64,000 bases of DNA from Spiroplasma endosymbiont of Nebria brevicollis (GTDB lineage: Bacteria > Bacillota_I > Bacilli_A > Mycoplasmatales > VBWQ01). Where the stretch lies: positions 1,054,001 through 1,118,000 of the forward strand of contig NZ_OZ034986.1 of NCBI RefSeq assembly GCF_964030895.1, given 5' to 3'. A program made the translations under genes and the position numbers. The notes beneath the pieces were generated by a model. That model worked only from the letters and a program-made list of their open reading frames with translations, had not been told where the DNA came from and ran no database searches. Positions 12,568-21,527 of the stretch are shown here, piece by piece; within the stretch, counting starts at the first letter, position 1; each line of letters opens with the position of its first letter.

Positions 12568-13092
12568 CTATTTAATAGATTTAAGTGCATTTCCTCTTGC
12601 TAAATTTACAAGTTTTTCTAATTCGTTAGGGTCAGTAATACCTGTAGTTTTTGCTTTTTCATTTAATTTTCTTTCTAATTCTTCTGGATTAATACTATTT
12701 GTATGTAAATCTAAAAGAGTTTTAGGATTAAAATCATTTGTATTAGGTTTATTTTCTTGTTTAAAAGATTCTGATATTTTATCAATAAGAAATTCTTTAT
12801 AATCTTCATTTATTTTATTAAATGCTTCTTGTTTAGATAAAGATTTATAATTATCAGTACTCATTAAATTTTTAATTAAATTTACTTTTTTAGTATCTTT
12901 AATATTAGAAAATAATTGTTGCTCTTCATAACTATTAATTTTAGTTTCATATTCTTTTAATTTAGTTTGTTGTTCTTGTAGTTTTGGATTTAAGATTTTA
13001 TTTTCCATAAATTCTTCATGTTCTTTAACTAATCTTTGTAAATTTTCTGGTTTAGAATAATCTACTTTATCATCTCATTTAAAATTTTCCAT
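12568..13092 (-). CDS. Putative capsid scaffolding protein
   Basis: A 174-aa, highly charged, almost entirely helical protein (Glu/Lys/Gln-rich coiled coil from about residue 20 to 150) ending in ELEKLVNLARGNALKSIK. This composition, with a basic C-terminal helix and location directly before the capsid gene, is typical of scaffolds of the DUF4355 type. The start has AAGGAG 8 nt upstream. It opens the main structural operon. Confidence 0.65.
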
Positions 13093-13156
13093 TTTAAACT
13101 CCTTATTAATAATAATTCCTATTATTAGGCAAATAGTCACGCCATGTTTCATAATA

Positions 13157-13162
13157 ATTATA
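13157..13162 (-). promoter_or_regulatory. Probable promoter of the structural operon
   Basis: A TATAAT box on the minus strand about 65 nt before the scaffold start and just after the terminator of the preceding gene. The -35 region is poorly defined. Confidence 0.4.
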
Positions 13163-13186
13163 TCATTTTTACCCTTTAAAATAAAG

Positions 13187-13213
13187 AAAAAATCTATATT
13201 AAATATAGATTTT
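13187..13213 (-). terminator. Hairpin terminator after the small-terminase-like gene
   Basis: An 11-bp stem (AAAATCTATAT with ATATAGATTTT), 3-nt loop, abutting the stop codon. It separates this gene from the capsid operon, which then needs its own promoter. Confidence 0.65.
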
Positions 13214-13597
13214 CTAATTATTATTTTCAATTTTTCTTGGTTCAGTAATATTAATAATTATATTACTATTATTTGTTTCTACATCTTGATTATCTATTAA
13301 ATCATCAAACATATCTCTATGATTTGTTCTTAAATATAATCATTCATATTGTGCAACTTTAGTTACATTTTTTAATCGTGCAATGCCTATTTTAAGGCAT
13401 GCTTTATCATATTCGTTAATAAAATCTTTTTGTCATTTTGTCGGTCTTCTTCGGCAATCAAATATGTATTTATTATCAACCTTTAAAATATAATTTAATT
13501 CTTGTTTAGTACATTTTTTAAGATTATCTTTATTTGTTCTTAAATATTCTTGTATTTTTTCTTTATAATTACCTAATTCTTTTCTTTGTTTTGGCAT
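13214..13597 (-). CDS. Putative terminase small subunit / HTH protein
   Basis: A 127-aa basic protein with ribosome site AAGGTG. The N-terminal half contains a possible helix-turn-helix (CTKQELNYILKV followed by IFDCRRRPTKWQKDF); the C-terminal helix reads ATKVAQYEWLYLRTNHRDMFDD-like, similar in layout to the oligomerisation part of small terminases. It is the first phage gene on this strand and divergent from the transposase-like gene, so a regulator is the main alternative. Confidence 0.4.
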
Positions 13598-13623
13598 ATT
13601 ATTCACCTTTTATCCTTATGTAT

Positions 13624-13656
13624 ATTATAACATTTACTATTATTCTTATATATAAT
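13624..13656. promoter_or_regulatory. Divergent promoter pair
   Basis: A minus-strand TATAAT at 13624-13629 and a plus-strand TATAAT at 13651-13656 in the gap between the small-terminase-like gene and the transposase-like gene. Shared control of both genes is plausible. Confidence 0.4.
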
Positions 13657-13692
13657 CATTTTAGATTAATAATTAAGAAAGGAATTAATATT

Positions 13693-14868
13693 ATGACTTT
13701 AATTAATAATGAATATGATTATGATAGTTTAGATATTAAATATACAAATTTAAAAATAAAAGAATATGAACAAGATTTATTAAATTATGATTATAATTAT
13801 TTTAAAACTTATGATAAAAATAAATATAAATATATACAAAGAAGACAAAAATTAATTATTAATCCTTTTGGAAAATCTTATCTTCCATTAAGAATATATA
13901 AAAATTTAGAAACTAATGAAAATATATGTCCAGTAAAAAATTTTATTAAAATTCTAAAATATAAAAATTGTACTAATCGTTTATTAAATTTTATATTAAA
14001 ACAAATACATAAAGGTAAAAGACAATGTGATATTAAAGATATGTTACCCGATTGTCCTATTTCAAATCAAACTATTAGTAATATAATAAAAAATAGTAAA
14101 TTTACTATTCAACCTTTAAAAGAAAAAATTAAAGTATTAGATAATCAAAAACTTCATATTGATATTGATGATTGTTATGAATTTTTAAGAAATGATTATG
14201 GAATAATAGAAAAACATTGTATTAAAATTTTTAATCTTTATACTCATAAAATTAATATTAGTAAAAATAGAAATAAATTATTAAATAAAACAACAGCATT
14301 TTTATTATATAAAAATGATGATAATATGTCACAAGATAAAGTATATAATTTTGTTTTTGAAACTATTAATAATAATTATGATATTAAAATAAATAGTTTA
14401 AAAGATTTAGAATCTCAAAATCTTAATTTAATAATTGCAGGTGATGGTGCATTATCAATAAGAGCAATGGCTAAATTATTAGGTGGTTATTATATATTAG
14501 ATAAATTTCATGCTTTTAGTTATCTTTGAAAATCATTTGTTGGTAAAAGGGGAAAGAAAAAAGAATCTACTGATTGAACTAAGTATATAGATTCATCTGC
14601 TTCTTTTAAAAACGGTAATTATAATCAATTTATTAATATTTTAGAAAATAATGTTGATGAAAAAACATTTAATTATTTTAAAAATAATACTCAAGGTATT
14701 ATTAATCAAGGAGCAGATTGAAATATTGGTTGTTATGCTGAAAGTACTGTTTTTCATTTAGTAAAGTCATTAAAAGGAAATGGTGCAAAAGCATATAATT
14801 CTAAAACATTTATTAATATGTTAAATGCAAGAGTAGCATATCTTAATAAACAAAATATTAGTTTTTAG
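13693..14868 (+). CDS. DDE transposase-like protein (UPF0236/ISLre2, Mbov_0401 type)
   Basis: A 391-aa protein with ribosome site AAAGGAA; three TGA codons near the C-terminal third must be Trp. Order of signatures: FGKSYLPLRIYKN near residue 60 (the FGE-x-x-x-x-R-x-Y-type motif), LHIDIDDCYEFL near 155 (first Asp), IAGDGALSIR near 255 (second Asp), ILDKFHAF, and NIGCYAESTVFHLVKS (Glu, then His) near 350. These fit the UPF0236/ISLre2 family, members of which in mollicutes are annotated as ICE-associated Mbov_0401 proteins. All presumed catalytic acids are present. Its place at the head of an intact prophage suggests it mobilises that element. Confidence 0.75.
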
Positions 14869-14949
14869 TTAATATAAAATTAAATAAATATTTACCTAAA
14901 TAGTTAGGAATTTTTAGATTAAAATAGTAAAATTAAAGTGATATTATTG

Positions 14950-15180
14950 TTTACAAGAATGATAATATATGGTATAATTACACTAACAATTAAAGATATA
15001 TTTCTCTCATTGAAAGTATCTATACGTATATTTTATTCGCCCTCAAAACTACACTTGGGCTTTCATATAACTATGAAAGTATGTAAACCTATATAAGTTA
15101 TAATACAATTGGTTTGAGAATCAATAGTTATGCAAATAAATTTTTTCAAAAGCACAACTACGATGTTATACTTTTTTTAT
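14950..15180 (+). ncRNA. Candidate small structured RNA with strong promoter
   Basis: TTTACA and TATAAT with 17-bp spacing (14950-14978) precede a stretch without an ORF. It contains a hairpin closed by GCCC/GGGC (about 15049-15070), directly followed by an 8-bp stem CTTTCATA/TATGAAAG with a 4-nt loop, then an ATTGG-closed hairpin and a run of T. I cannot match it to a known family; a leader of a lost gene is the alternative. Confidence 0.4.
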
Positions 15181-15317
15181 ATTTTATGAACAAGGGTGTT
15201 GACTTAAATGAATGATTCACTTCCACTAATTTTCAAAAACTTGTATTAAAAAAATATTACTTAGTAATTAGTACTTATTTCCCTGGTCACCATTAAGTTG
15301 GACATTTTCTAAAGATA

Positions 15318-15872
15318 TTATTTCTTATTTAATAATGCTACTAATTGCTCTTTAGGTAAATCTAACATTTCCTTTTCATATTTTATAAACATATCTTTAC
15401 ATGCTTGTAATTCTTTTATAGCATGTTCTAAGTTGCCTCAACCTTCAATAACAACCGTTTTTTTCTGTAATGCTTTGTACTGTAAAAAGAAATTTGTAAT
15501 CTCATCACGTAAATGTGATGGTACATCTTCTAAAGTTTTAAAATCATTAAAACGCGGATCACTAGCAACAACACCAAACACTTTAGTATCAATCTCACCA
15601 CCATCAATCATTTTTATAGTTCCTAAAATTCTCACATCTACTAAACAGCCAGGGAAAGTTGGATAAGTAATTAAACTAATAATATCCAAGGGGTCACCAT
15701 CATAGTCTAAAGTATTAGGTATATAACCATATTCACCAGGATAAAAGTTAGCACCATATAAAACACGATCTAAAACCATTGTTTTAGTCTTTCCATCAAA
15801 TTCATACTTATTACTTGAACCTTTAGGAATTTCTACTACCATTTGTACAATGCTCTTGTTATTTTTTGCCAT
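15318..15872 (-). CDS. ppa: Inorganic pyrophosphatase
   Basis: A 184-aa family I soluble pyrophosphatase. Diagnostic motif DYDGDPLDIISL (DGDPLD metal-binding loop) near residue 56, with EIPKGSSNKYEFD at the N-terminus and FPGCLVDVRILGTIKMIDGGEID around 78-100. It hydrolyses the pyrophosphate released by tRNA charging and nucleic-acid synthesis in the cytoplasm. Length is standard. One TGA-Trp near the C-terminus. Ribosome site AAGGAG. Confidence 0.95.
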
Positions 15873-15969
15873 TATTTTTTCATCTCCTTTTAAAATTAAT
15901 TCTATTATATAATAAAAACACGTTTTTTCCTATATAATTAAAAATAAATATTGCCTTCAAGGAGTAACC

Positions 15970-16605
15970 ATGAATTTAAAAAATGAGAATCATCTTCAAC
16001 AATTAAAAACATATTTTATTAGTGCATTTAAGTTGACAACTCATAAAGTAGCTATGATTAGTATTTTATTAGCATTAACTACATTAATTAGTTTATTAGA
16101 AATTCCTACTTTCTTCGGGTTCTTAACTATTGACTTTGGTAATACTATTAATTTATTAGCAGTAGTAGTTTTAAAGTTACCATATGGTTTATTAATTGGT
16201 ATTATTACGCCATGATTACGTTTAATTATTCCACACGTTGTTCCTAGTAATGTGATTGGTGAATTATCTTATATGTTGAGTACTATTAGTTTAATATTAA
16301 TATATTGTAGTTTTCATATGTTGTTTAAGTTATTACCATATTGAAAAGATGAACCTACTAATTGATGAAAACGATTATTAATAGTTGAATTACCAGTAGT
16401 TATTATTACTTGTATTTTAGTGTCTTTGGTTAATGTATTTTTTAATTGAGCATTTATTCTAGATTTATATGGTCAAGGTGATTATAAAAATCAATTGTGA
16501 ATTGTCTTTTTACCATATAATTTATTTAAGTTTACTTTAGTTCTAGGATTATTTTTTTTGTTAGTACGACCTATTCAAATTTTAGGGCAGCACTTTAATT
16601 ATTAA
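15970..16605 (+). CDS. ECF transporter substrate-binding (S) component
   Basis: A 211-aa integral membrane protein with about six hydrophobic helices. The segment ISILLALTTLISLLEIP followed by FLTIDFGNTINLLA and LPYGLLIGIITPWLRL is the ECF S-component pattern (small residues facing the EcfT subunit, then a conserved helix pair). It would bind a vitamin or nucleobase and use shared EcfA/EcfT energising subunits encoded elsewhere. Substrate not deducible. A paralogue with the same layout lies at 34.9 kb. Ribosome site AAGGAG. Confidence 0.75.
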
Positions 16606-17152
16606 ATTAGTAGTTACATTTATGTTTATTATGTAAGCAATTCCTGAACTTAATAAAAAGCCATGATGCTACTTGATGAAACACACGTGGGGGATGTTAG
16701 TTGGGGTGCTACACGTGGTTTAGTAAGTGGAGTAGTAAGGGGTATATATATGCTGACCATGTTAAGGTGCCGATAAGAAAGTACTAGCAGTAATAGGAGC
16801 AACACCTGTTGTTGGGGATGCAGTTTCATTAGCTAGTAAATTTAAAGCTAGTGTAAAAGATAATTATACTCGTGGGAAAAATTGAAGAACAAACAATACG
16901 AAAGATTTGAAAAGTGAACAAAGACAAAATGCTATTCAAAATGGACTAGTGAATAATATTGCTGATTCTGCTTCAAAGTTAAAGGCTGTGAATGATAAAA
17001 AGGTAAGGAGAAAAATAATAGAAAAAGAATTTTAAGTGAACCAAAAAAAACAAAAATTCAATACTATTGATAGTTCTGAAAATAGAGAAAGAAAACTGAT
17101 CACCCATAATAAAGTAGACACAAAAAAGAACCTAAATAGTGAACTTTGAACT
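16606..17152 (+). pseudogene. Decayed remnant of an unrecognised gene
   Basis: Only the part from about 16771 to 17034 keeps a frame (KVLAVIGATPVVGDAV to IIEKEF), with a Gly/Ala-rich helix then a charged tail. Upstream pieces resemble continuation in other frames (around TRGLVSGVVRG) but are broken by stops. No ribosome site. Sequence after the stop leads into the end of an IS3-like element. I do not recognise the family. Confidence 0.45.
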
Positions 17153-17935
17153 TGTCAAGTAAAGTGGACAATAAAAAGAACCTTATATAATTATTATTAT
17201 AAATGTTACATTAAATCTAATTTCATAGGAATAAACTTAATATTTGTTTGGGAATAAGCTAATCGATATTCAATTGGACTCATTCCTTTTAATTTTGGTT
17301 GTGGTAGATGATTGTTGTAAAAATAAATATACTTAGGTAAATTTTCTTTAATTCATTCAATAGTTCGTTTTTTTCTTGGAATCTGATATAAGAATTCAGT
17401 TTTCATAGTTCCAAACCATGATTCTGTTGCTCCATTATCTGGAGAATTTCCTCTTCTGGACATTGATATTTTTATACCTAACGTATCACATAAAGTTTTA
17501 TAAGAAGGGTTGGTATAATGAAAACCTTGATCTGATTGTAAAATTCATGTTTTATACTTTCCAGCATTAACTCAAGCTTGAATAATATTTTTTGTTACAA
17601 ATGACATATCTAAACTTGAACTTATTTTGTAATCTAATATTTCATTATTGTGAAAATCCTTAACGATTGATAAATAATACGTTTTACCATTAGTTAGTAA
17701 ATAGGTTATATCAGTGCCTAATTTTTGATTTAAACCAGTAGTTGCAAAATTACGGTCTAATAAATTATCATATCTTAAACTGCCAGATTTTAACCTATAA
17801 TCAAACTTCTTTGTTCTAATTTTGGATTTTAAACCCATATTTTTCATATACCTATAAACAATATGTGGTTGTATGTTTAACTTATAAATTTTCTTTATTC
17901 AATCAAAATATATTTTATGCAAACTCAATGATGAA
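17153..17935 (-). mobile_element. Truncated IS3-family element
   Basis: One end is kept: TGTCAAGTAAAGTGGACA at about 17153 resembles the terminal repeat of IS3-type elements of spiroplasmas, and a related TAAAGTAGACA motif lies just outside. The other end is missing, because the transposase frame stops being recognisable at about 17935 where unrelated plus-strand coding sequence begins. Confidence 0.65.
17206..17935 (-). pseudogene. IS3-family transposase (OrfB), N-terminus lost
   Basis: About 240 codons of the C-terminal part of an IS3 OrfB with the DDE core kept: LGTDITYL (first Asp), ILQSDQGFHY (second Asp), PDNGATESWFGTMK (Glu), then IYFYNNHLPQPKLKGMSPIEYR near the end. Two Trp are TGA. 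The N-terminal third and OrfA are absent, so it is dead. It is joined head-on to the truncated gene at its right. Confidence 0.8.
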
Positions 17936-17943
17936 AATTACAA

Positions 17944-18423
17944 AAAGGTACTGGGATTAAAGTTAAATTAAATGGTGATATTGATAAAAATGGAAAGCAA
18001 AAAATACGACCAGGAATAATAATTAAATCATATCCTAGTCATATAAAAGTTCAATTATTTTCAACCGAAAAAAGTAAAGATACTTATTTTTCAATTGTAA
18101 TAAATGGAAAGTTACAACATATTAGAGCCATCTATCATAAAACTATATTATTTACAGATGTTCATAGTTTTTGGTTTGAAAGAGGTAGTAAAGTCTCTAT
18201 TGAAAAAGACAGTGTCTTTTTTGAGAAAATAATTGAAATGGAACATAAAGAAATTTTTGAAAAACCCTTAGACTTGTCTTTCCAACATAAGTTAGAAAAA
18301 GTAGAAAAACAAAAAGAACAATTAATTGTTTGAATTAAAAATTTACAAGAAGAAAACTTAAAATTAAAAGAACAACTAAAAAATCAAATAAGAAAAAACA
18401 TGAAAATCAAAGATAAGCATTAA
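17944..18423 (+). pseudogene. 5'-truncated plasmid/ICE-type protein with RPG motif and coiled coil
   Basis: An open frame of about 160 codons without a start, cut by the IS3 remnant. NGKQKIRPGIIIKS resembles the RPG strand of PemK/MazF-like folds and of the ICE-linked Mbov_0400-type proteins of mollicutes; a coiled coil (EKVEKQKEQLIVW onward) forms the C-terminus. Assignment to Mbov_0400 is from memory of its layout and is tentative. Mbov_0400 and 0401 genes often travel together, and a 0401-type gene lies 3 kb upstream. Confidence 0.4.
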
Positions 18424-18533
18424 AAAACACAAACGAATTGACAACTATGAATAGTTTATGTATTCACAAAAGAAACGTTTGATAAATAGCTTGTAATAGT
18501 GCTTAAAATACATTTTAAAGGAGAACACCAATT

Positions 18534-18629
18534 ATGAATACAAATAATACAAGAATTAGTAATTTTGTAAAATTAACTTACACAGTTAATTGGAAAGCCT
18601 CAATTAAAGATTTTTTAATGAATAAATAA
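18534..18629 (+). CDS. 31-aa hypothetical peptide
   Basis: A short frame with a good AAAGGAG site 10 nt before its ATG and a hairpin terminator 20 nt after its stop, so the unit looks expressed. It has no membrane segment or motif. It could be a leader or a gene remnant. Confidence 0.3.
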   Translation: MNTNNTRISNFVKLTYTVNWKASIKDFLMNK

Positions 18630-18645
18630 TGCTATCTCTTATTTA

Positions 18646-18671
18646 AAACTGCTCAATTGAGCAGTAATTTT
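18646..18671. terminator. Palindromic terminator
   Basis: A perfect 18-bp palindrome ACTGCTCAATTGAGCAGT flanked by A and T runs. Confidence 0.6.
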
Positions 18672-19300
18672 GTAAATTATTAAAGTTATAAAGTTTTCAT
18701 ACTAATTTTTTTATAATTATTATGAAATACTTTGTTGTGAACTAGTACGACTTAGTACTGTAATGCTTTCATCACTATTTATTGAAACAGTATCAATCCC
18801 TTTATCAGGGCTGTTATTTGATAATTTATTAGTAAATTCATTTTTATCTTCTTCATCTGATTCTGAAAAAGAATTTAATTTTTCTGGATAATTGTTATTG
18901 TTATTATCAAAGGGTAAATCACTAACACTGCTGTTAATTAATGTTGTAGAAGAGAATTTTTCTTCAAATGGGTTTTTATTTGATGGATAGTCAAGGGCAC
19001 CAGCAATTACTCTTGAATTTTTTTGATTTTCTAAAATTAAGTTTAATTTTTTATTAATTTCTTGATATTCTTGAATTTCATTTTTAGTAAATAAATTTTT
19101 TCAACAAATATTAATCTTTTCTAAAATTGTTGATTTTAAATCTTTGAGAGGTTGTTTGTTTTTTTCATTTTCTATTTTTAAAGTTTTAATTTGTGAATTA
19201 ATATTTATATTTCTGAAAACTTTAAACAATCCTATAGTAATGACATTTAAAAAAGTTAATTGTCAATCATCTTGCTTTTTTTGTTGTCTTAAATTTTCAA

Positions 19301-20243
19301 AGAAATTATCCCCGCATGTACTTGTGGAGGAAAAAATGAAACTCAACGAGTTCAACAACAGTTTTCAAACAGAAAAAGATTGTTTAAAATATATCGCAAG
19401 TTTGAAAACAATTAAATGTATCAAGTGTGACACCAAATGTATAAATGTTTCTGATTTTAGAAGAATAAGATGTTTGAAATGTCATCAAACATTTAACATC
19501 TTACATGGCACCATTTTTTATAAGTCACAAACCAAATTGACATTTTGATTTTATCTTATCTTTAGATGAATAAACACCAAGCATGGCATACCTCTGCAAC
19601 AGATCTTACAAAAGAATTAGGTGTGACTTATAAAACAGATTGAAGAATGGATCATGAAATCAGAAATAGAATTGCAAAACAAGAATCACAACTCATTATC
19701 AATGGCATTCCACAAATGGATGAAATGTATCTTTCACATATGGGTTCAAAAAAACAAGGGAGATCTTTGTTGAATAAAACATTGATTGTTGGCATTTATG
19801 AAAAAACAACCAATAATTTAATTGTGAAAGTTTAAAAAAAGCAGACAAGAAAAACCTTTTGAAGTTTGCTTTGCAGCACATTTCTGTTAGCTGTCCATTG
19901 TTTACTGATTCTTGAAAAGGATATCAAAGTTTTAAAACTTCTTATCCTAAACATGAAACAGTAAATCATCAATTTGGTTATGTGTCATCAAATGGTGTCA
20001 ACACAAATCAAATTGAGTCAGTGTGAAAACATTTGAGGAAGACTTTCAGAACTCATGTCAGGGTTTCAAAAGAAAACATTCACTTATATGCCAAAGAATC
20101 TGCATATAAGTTTAATAAACTTCTAACTTTTGAAACCCTGATGTTGTGCTTACTATAAGTACATGCGGGGATAATTTCCTAGGTAGGCTTTTATCCTTGT
20201 TTATGTGATAAAATTTAAAAAAGTACATAAAGGGATAAAAGCC
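19301..20243 (+). mobile_element. IS1595-like element, copy 1
   Basis: A 943-bp element flanked by ATTTTCAA (19293-19300) and ATTTGCAA (20244-20251), an 8-bp target duplication with one mismatch, as expected for IS1595. The end beyond the transposase carries a 58-bp hairpin whose arms are GGCTTTTATCC and its complement; a further subterminal inverted repeat (22 bp, perfect) pairs 19302-19323 with 20157-20178. The transposase is frameshifted. Confidence 0.8.
19336..20158 (+). pseudogene. IS1595-family transposase, two frameshifts
   Basis: The N-terminal zinc ribbon (CIKCDTKC, then CLKCHQTFNILHGTIFYKS) and the DDE-type core (MDEMYLSHMGSKKQGRS, then TNQIESVWKHLRKTF) are recognisable. One frameshift lies after GIP near 19588 and another after IVKV near 19832, both clear from comparison with the intact copy at 41 kb. 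Non-functional unless both are sequence errors. Confidence 0.8.
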
Positions 20244-20403
20244 ATTTGCAATTTTATATTCTATGTTTCAGATCTGTTCATCTAAACGGTCATTTTCCTT
20301 ATTAAAACCAAAAATTAGTTTGTCTAATTTATTAATTTTTTCATTTAAGTTTTCTATTTCTATTTGCAATTCTTGCTCTTCATTGATTAATGGCATATTT
20401 TTA

Positions 20404-20462
20404 CTACTCCTTTTAAAAAAATAAAAACCCATTTGCTTTAAATAAAACAATGAGTTAAAAAC
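20404..20462 (-). promoter_or_regulatory. Leader hairpin before plectrovirus A cargo gene
   Basis: ACTCATT...AAATGGGT stem followed by a T run, then AAAGGAG and the cargo ATG. The same 40-nt leader occurs at 42.6 kb and a variant at 27.84 kb. It looks like the phage operon terminator placed directly before the next ribosome site. Confidence 0.55.
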
Positions 20463-20485
20463 TATATTTAGTTTACAAGTATATA

Positions 20486-20593
20486 GGGGCTTTGCCCCTT
20501 GGGTGCTACGCACCCACACCCCACCAACTACTTTTAAAAAGTTGGACAAATGGCGTAAACGCCCCGCCAACCAAACCAAAGGTTCTTGGTTGG
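20486..20593. other. GC-rich hairpin cluster of plectrovirus A
   Basis: Five successive hairpins: GGGGC/GCCCC, GGGTGC/GCACCC, CCAAC/GTTGG, GGCG/CGCC and CCAACCAA/TTGGTTGG. GC content is far above the surroundings. In filamentous phages such clusters hold replication and packaging signals; that role here is inference. A short remnant of the last arm is present at 27108-27130. Confidence 0.6.
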
Positions 20594-20614
20594 CACCGGC
20601 AATACATATACATT

Positions 20615-21515
20615 TTACTTCTTAGCAAACTTTTTATTTTTATCATAACTACGTTTACCACGAACCTTAACAACATCTTTTTTTTCAGTCTGTAATATAT
20701 TATCCAACTTATCTAATCCTACCGCTCTAATATCATCAACAGTAAATTCTAAACCTTGTGACTGTTCATACTCTTTAACACTACTCAACTCACTCTTTAA
20801 ATCATGAATATAATGCAAAGCACGACTATTATATTTTTGTAAATAAGACCTAGGAAATCACAAACTAAAAGTCATAGTCTCACCACTATAAGTTGGGGGA
20901 AAACCACCCTTTTTAATTATTTTCCTAGTTTGTCTTTTAGATAAAACAATTTTATTATAATCATCAACATTAGTATAAATATTAAGTTTAAACTTAACTA
21001 AAAATAATAAAATACGCATTCTCTTAACTTGAACAATATACTCTACTTTTTCACGTGCTTGCTTTGGTATTCTATCAGGGTGTTGTTCAATCATATACAT
21101 TATTCCATTAAAATTATGACCTATTAATTTCAAAACATACCTAAACTTTCTTGTGTTTCTTTAAATTCCGGTGATAAATCATTACTATTAATCTTTAACC
21201 CCAATTCATCTAAAACAACCATATCATTCTCATTAAAATCATAATTACTATTTAATTGATTAAATTTAAAAACATCATCATAAGAACAACGATAACTAAA
21301 CTCATTACGCACTTTAATAGGAATAGGACTAACTATACCCTACCTTTATGTCTTTGTGCCAAACAACAAGCAAGAGCATACTTAGCAATAATCCCGATAG
21401 TAACTTCATGATTCATAGTTTCTAATTTTTTAATTACCGATTGTCATTCTTTCATATCAGGTTTAGTTTTATTTAAATTTAATAATTCAGAAATTAAATA
21501 TCCATATCAAGGCAT
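20615..21515 (-). pseudogene. Plectrovirus A Zot-like ATPase, broken and with pyrG patch
   Basis: The assembly/export ATPase typical of filamentous phages, in three frames. The N-terminal part (MPWYGYLI...) has lost its membrane helix and Walker A loop, replaced by a patch of CTP synthase sequence. The middle part keeps the Walker B-like NDMVVLDELG. The C-terminal part (LIGHNFNGIMYMIEQHPDR to the stop) reads in another frame. The two frame changes occur at the same places in copy B, so they predate divergence of the two or reflect a genuinely split gene; the patch is unique to A. Confidence 0.7.
21376..21493 (-). other. Fragment of host pyrG (CTP synthase) inside phage gene
   Basis: About 39 codons (SELLNLNKTKPDMKEW to VTIGIIAKYA) match the linker between the synthetase and glutaminase domains of PyrG, ending in the IGIVGKY-type start of the glutaminase domain. 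It replaces 41 codons of the phage ATPase seen in copy B, nearly the same length, and keeps the reading frame with the following ACCLAQRH. Confidence 0.7.
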
Positions 21516-21527
21516 TATCTTTCACTC

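Larger units (their letters stand above)
1..14868. mobile_element. Tailed-phage prophage with compact structural operon
   Basis: A run of twelve minus-strand genes with terminase, portal, capsid and scaffold signatures, headed by a divergent transposase-like gene. Every frame is uninterrupted when TGA is read as Trp, unlike the plectroviruses further right. Termini are not defined: the left end may lie outside the window, and I found no terminal repeat. No lysis or replication gene is recognisable here, so the phage may extend leftward or depend on the host. SpV3-type podoviruses of Spiroplasma are a possible relative, but this is inference. Confidence 0.75.
18720..20396 (-). pseudogene. Plectrovirus A cargo gene split by an IS
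   Basis: Removing the IS (19301-20243) and one 8-bp target copy rejoins one frame of 241 codons, starting at an ATG with AAAGGAG and a leader hairpin. The restored protein has an N-terminal coiled coil (LQIEIENLNEKINKL), a hydrophobic segment (LTFLNVITIGLFKVF), another coiled coil and a long Ser/Asp/Asn-rich tail. No family recognised. It occupies the same place as the 227-aa gene of copy B: after the Zot-like gene, behind the same type of leader. Inactivated by the IS. Confidence 0.6.
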
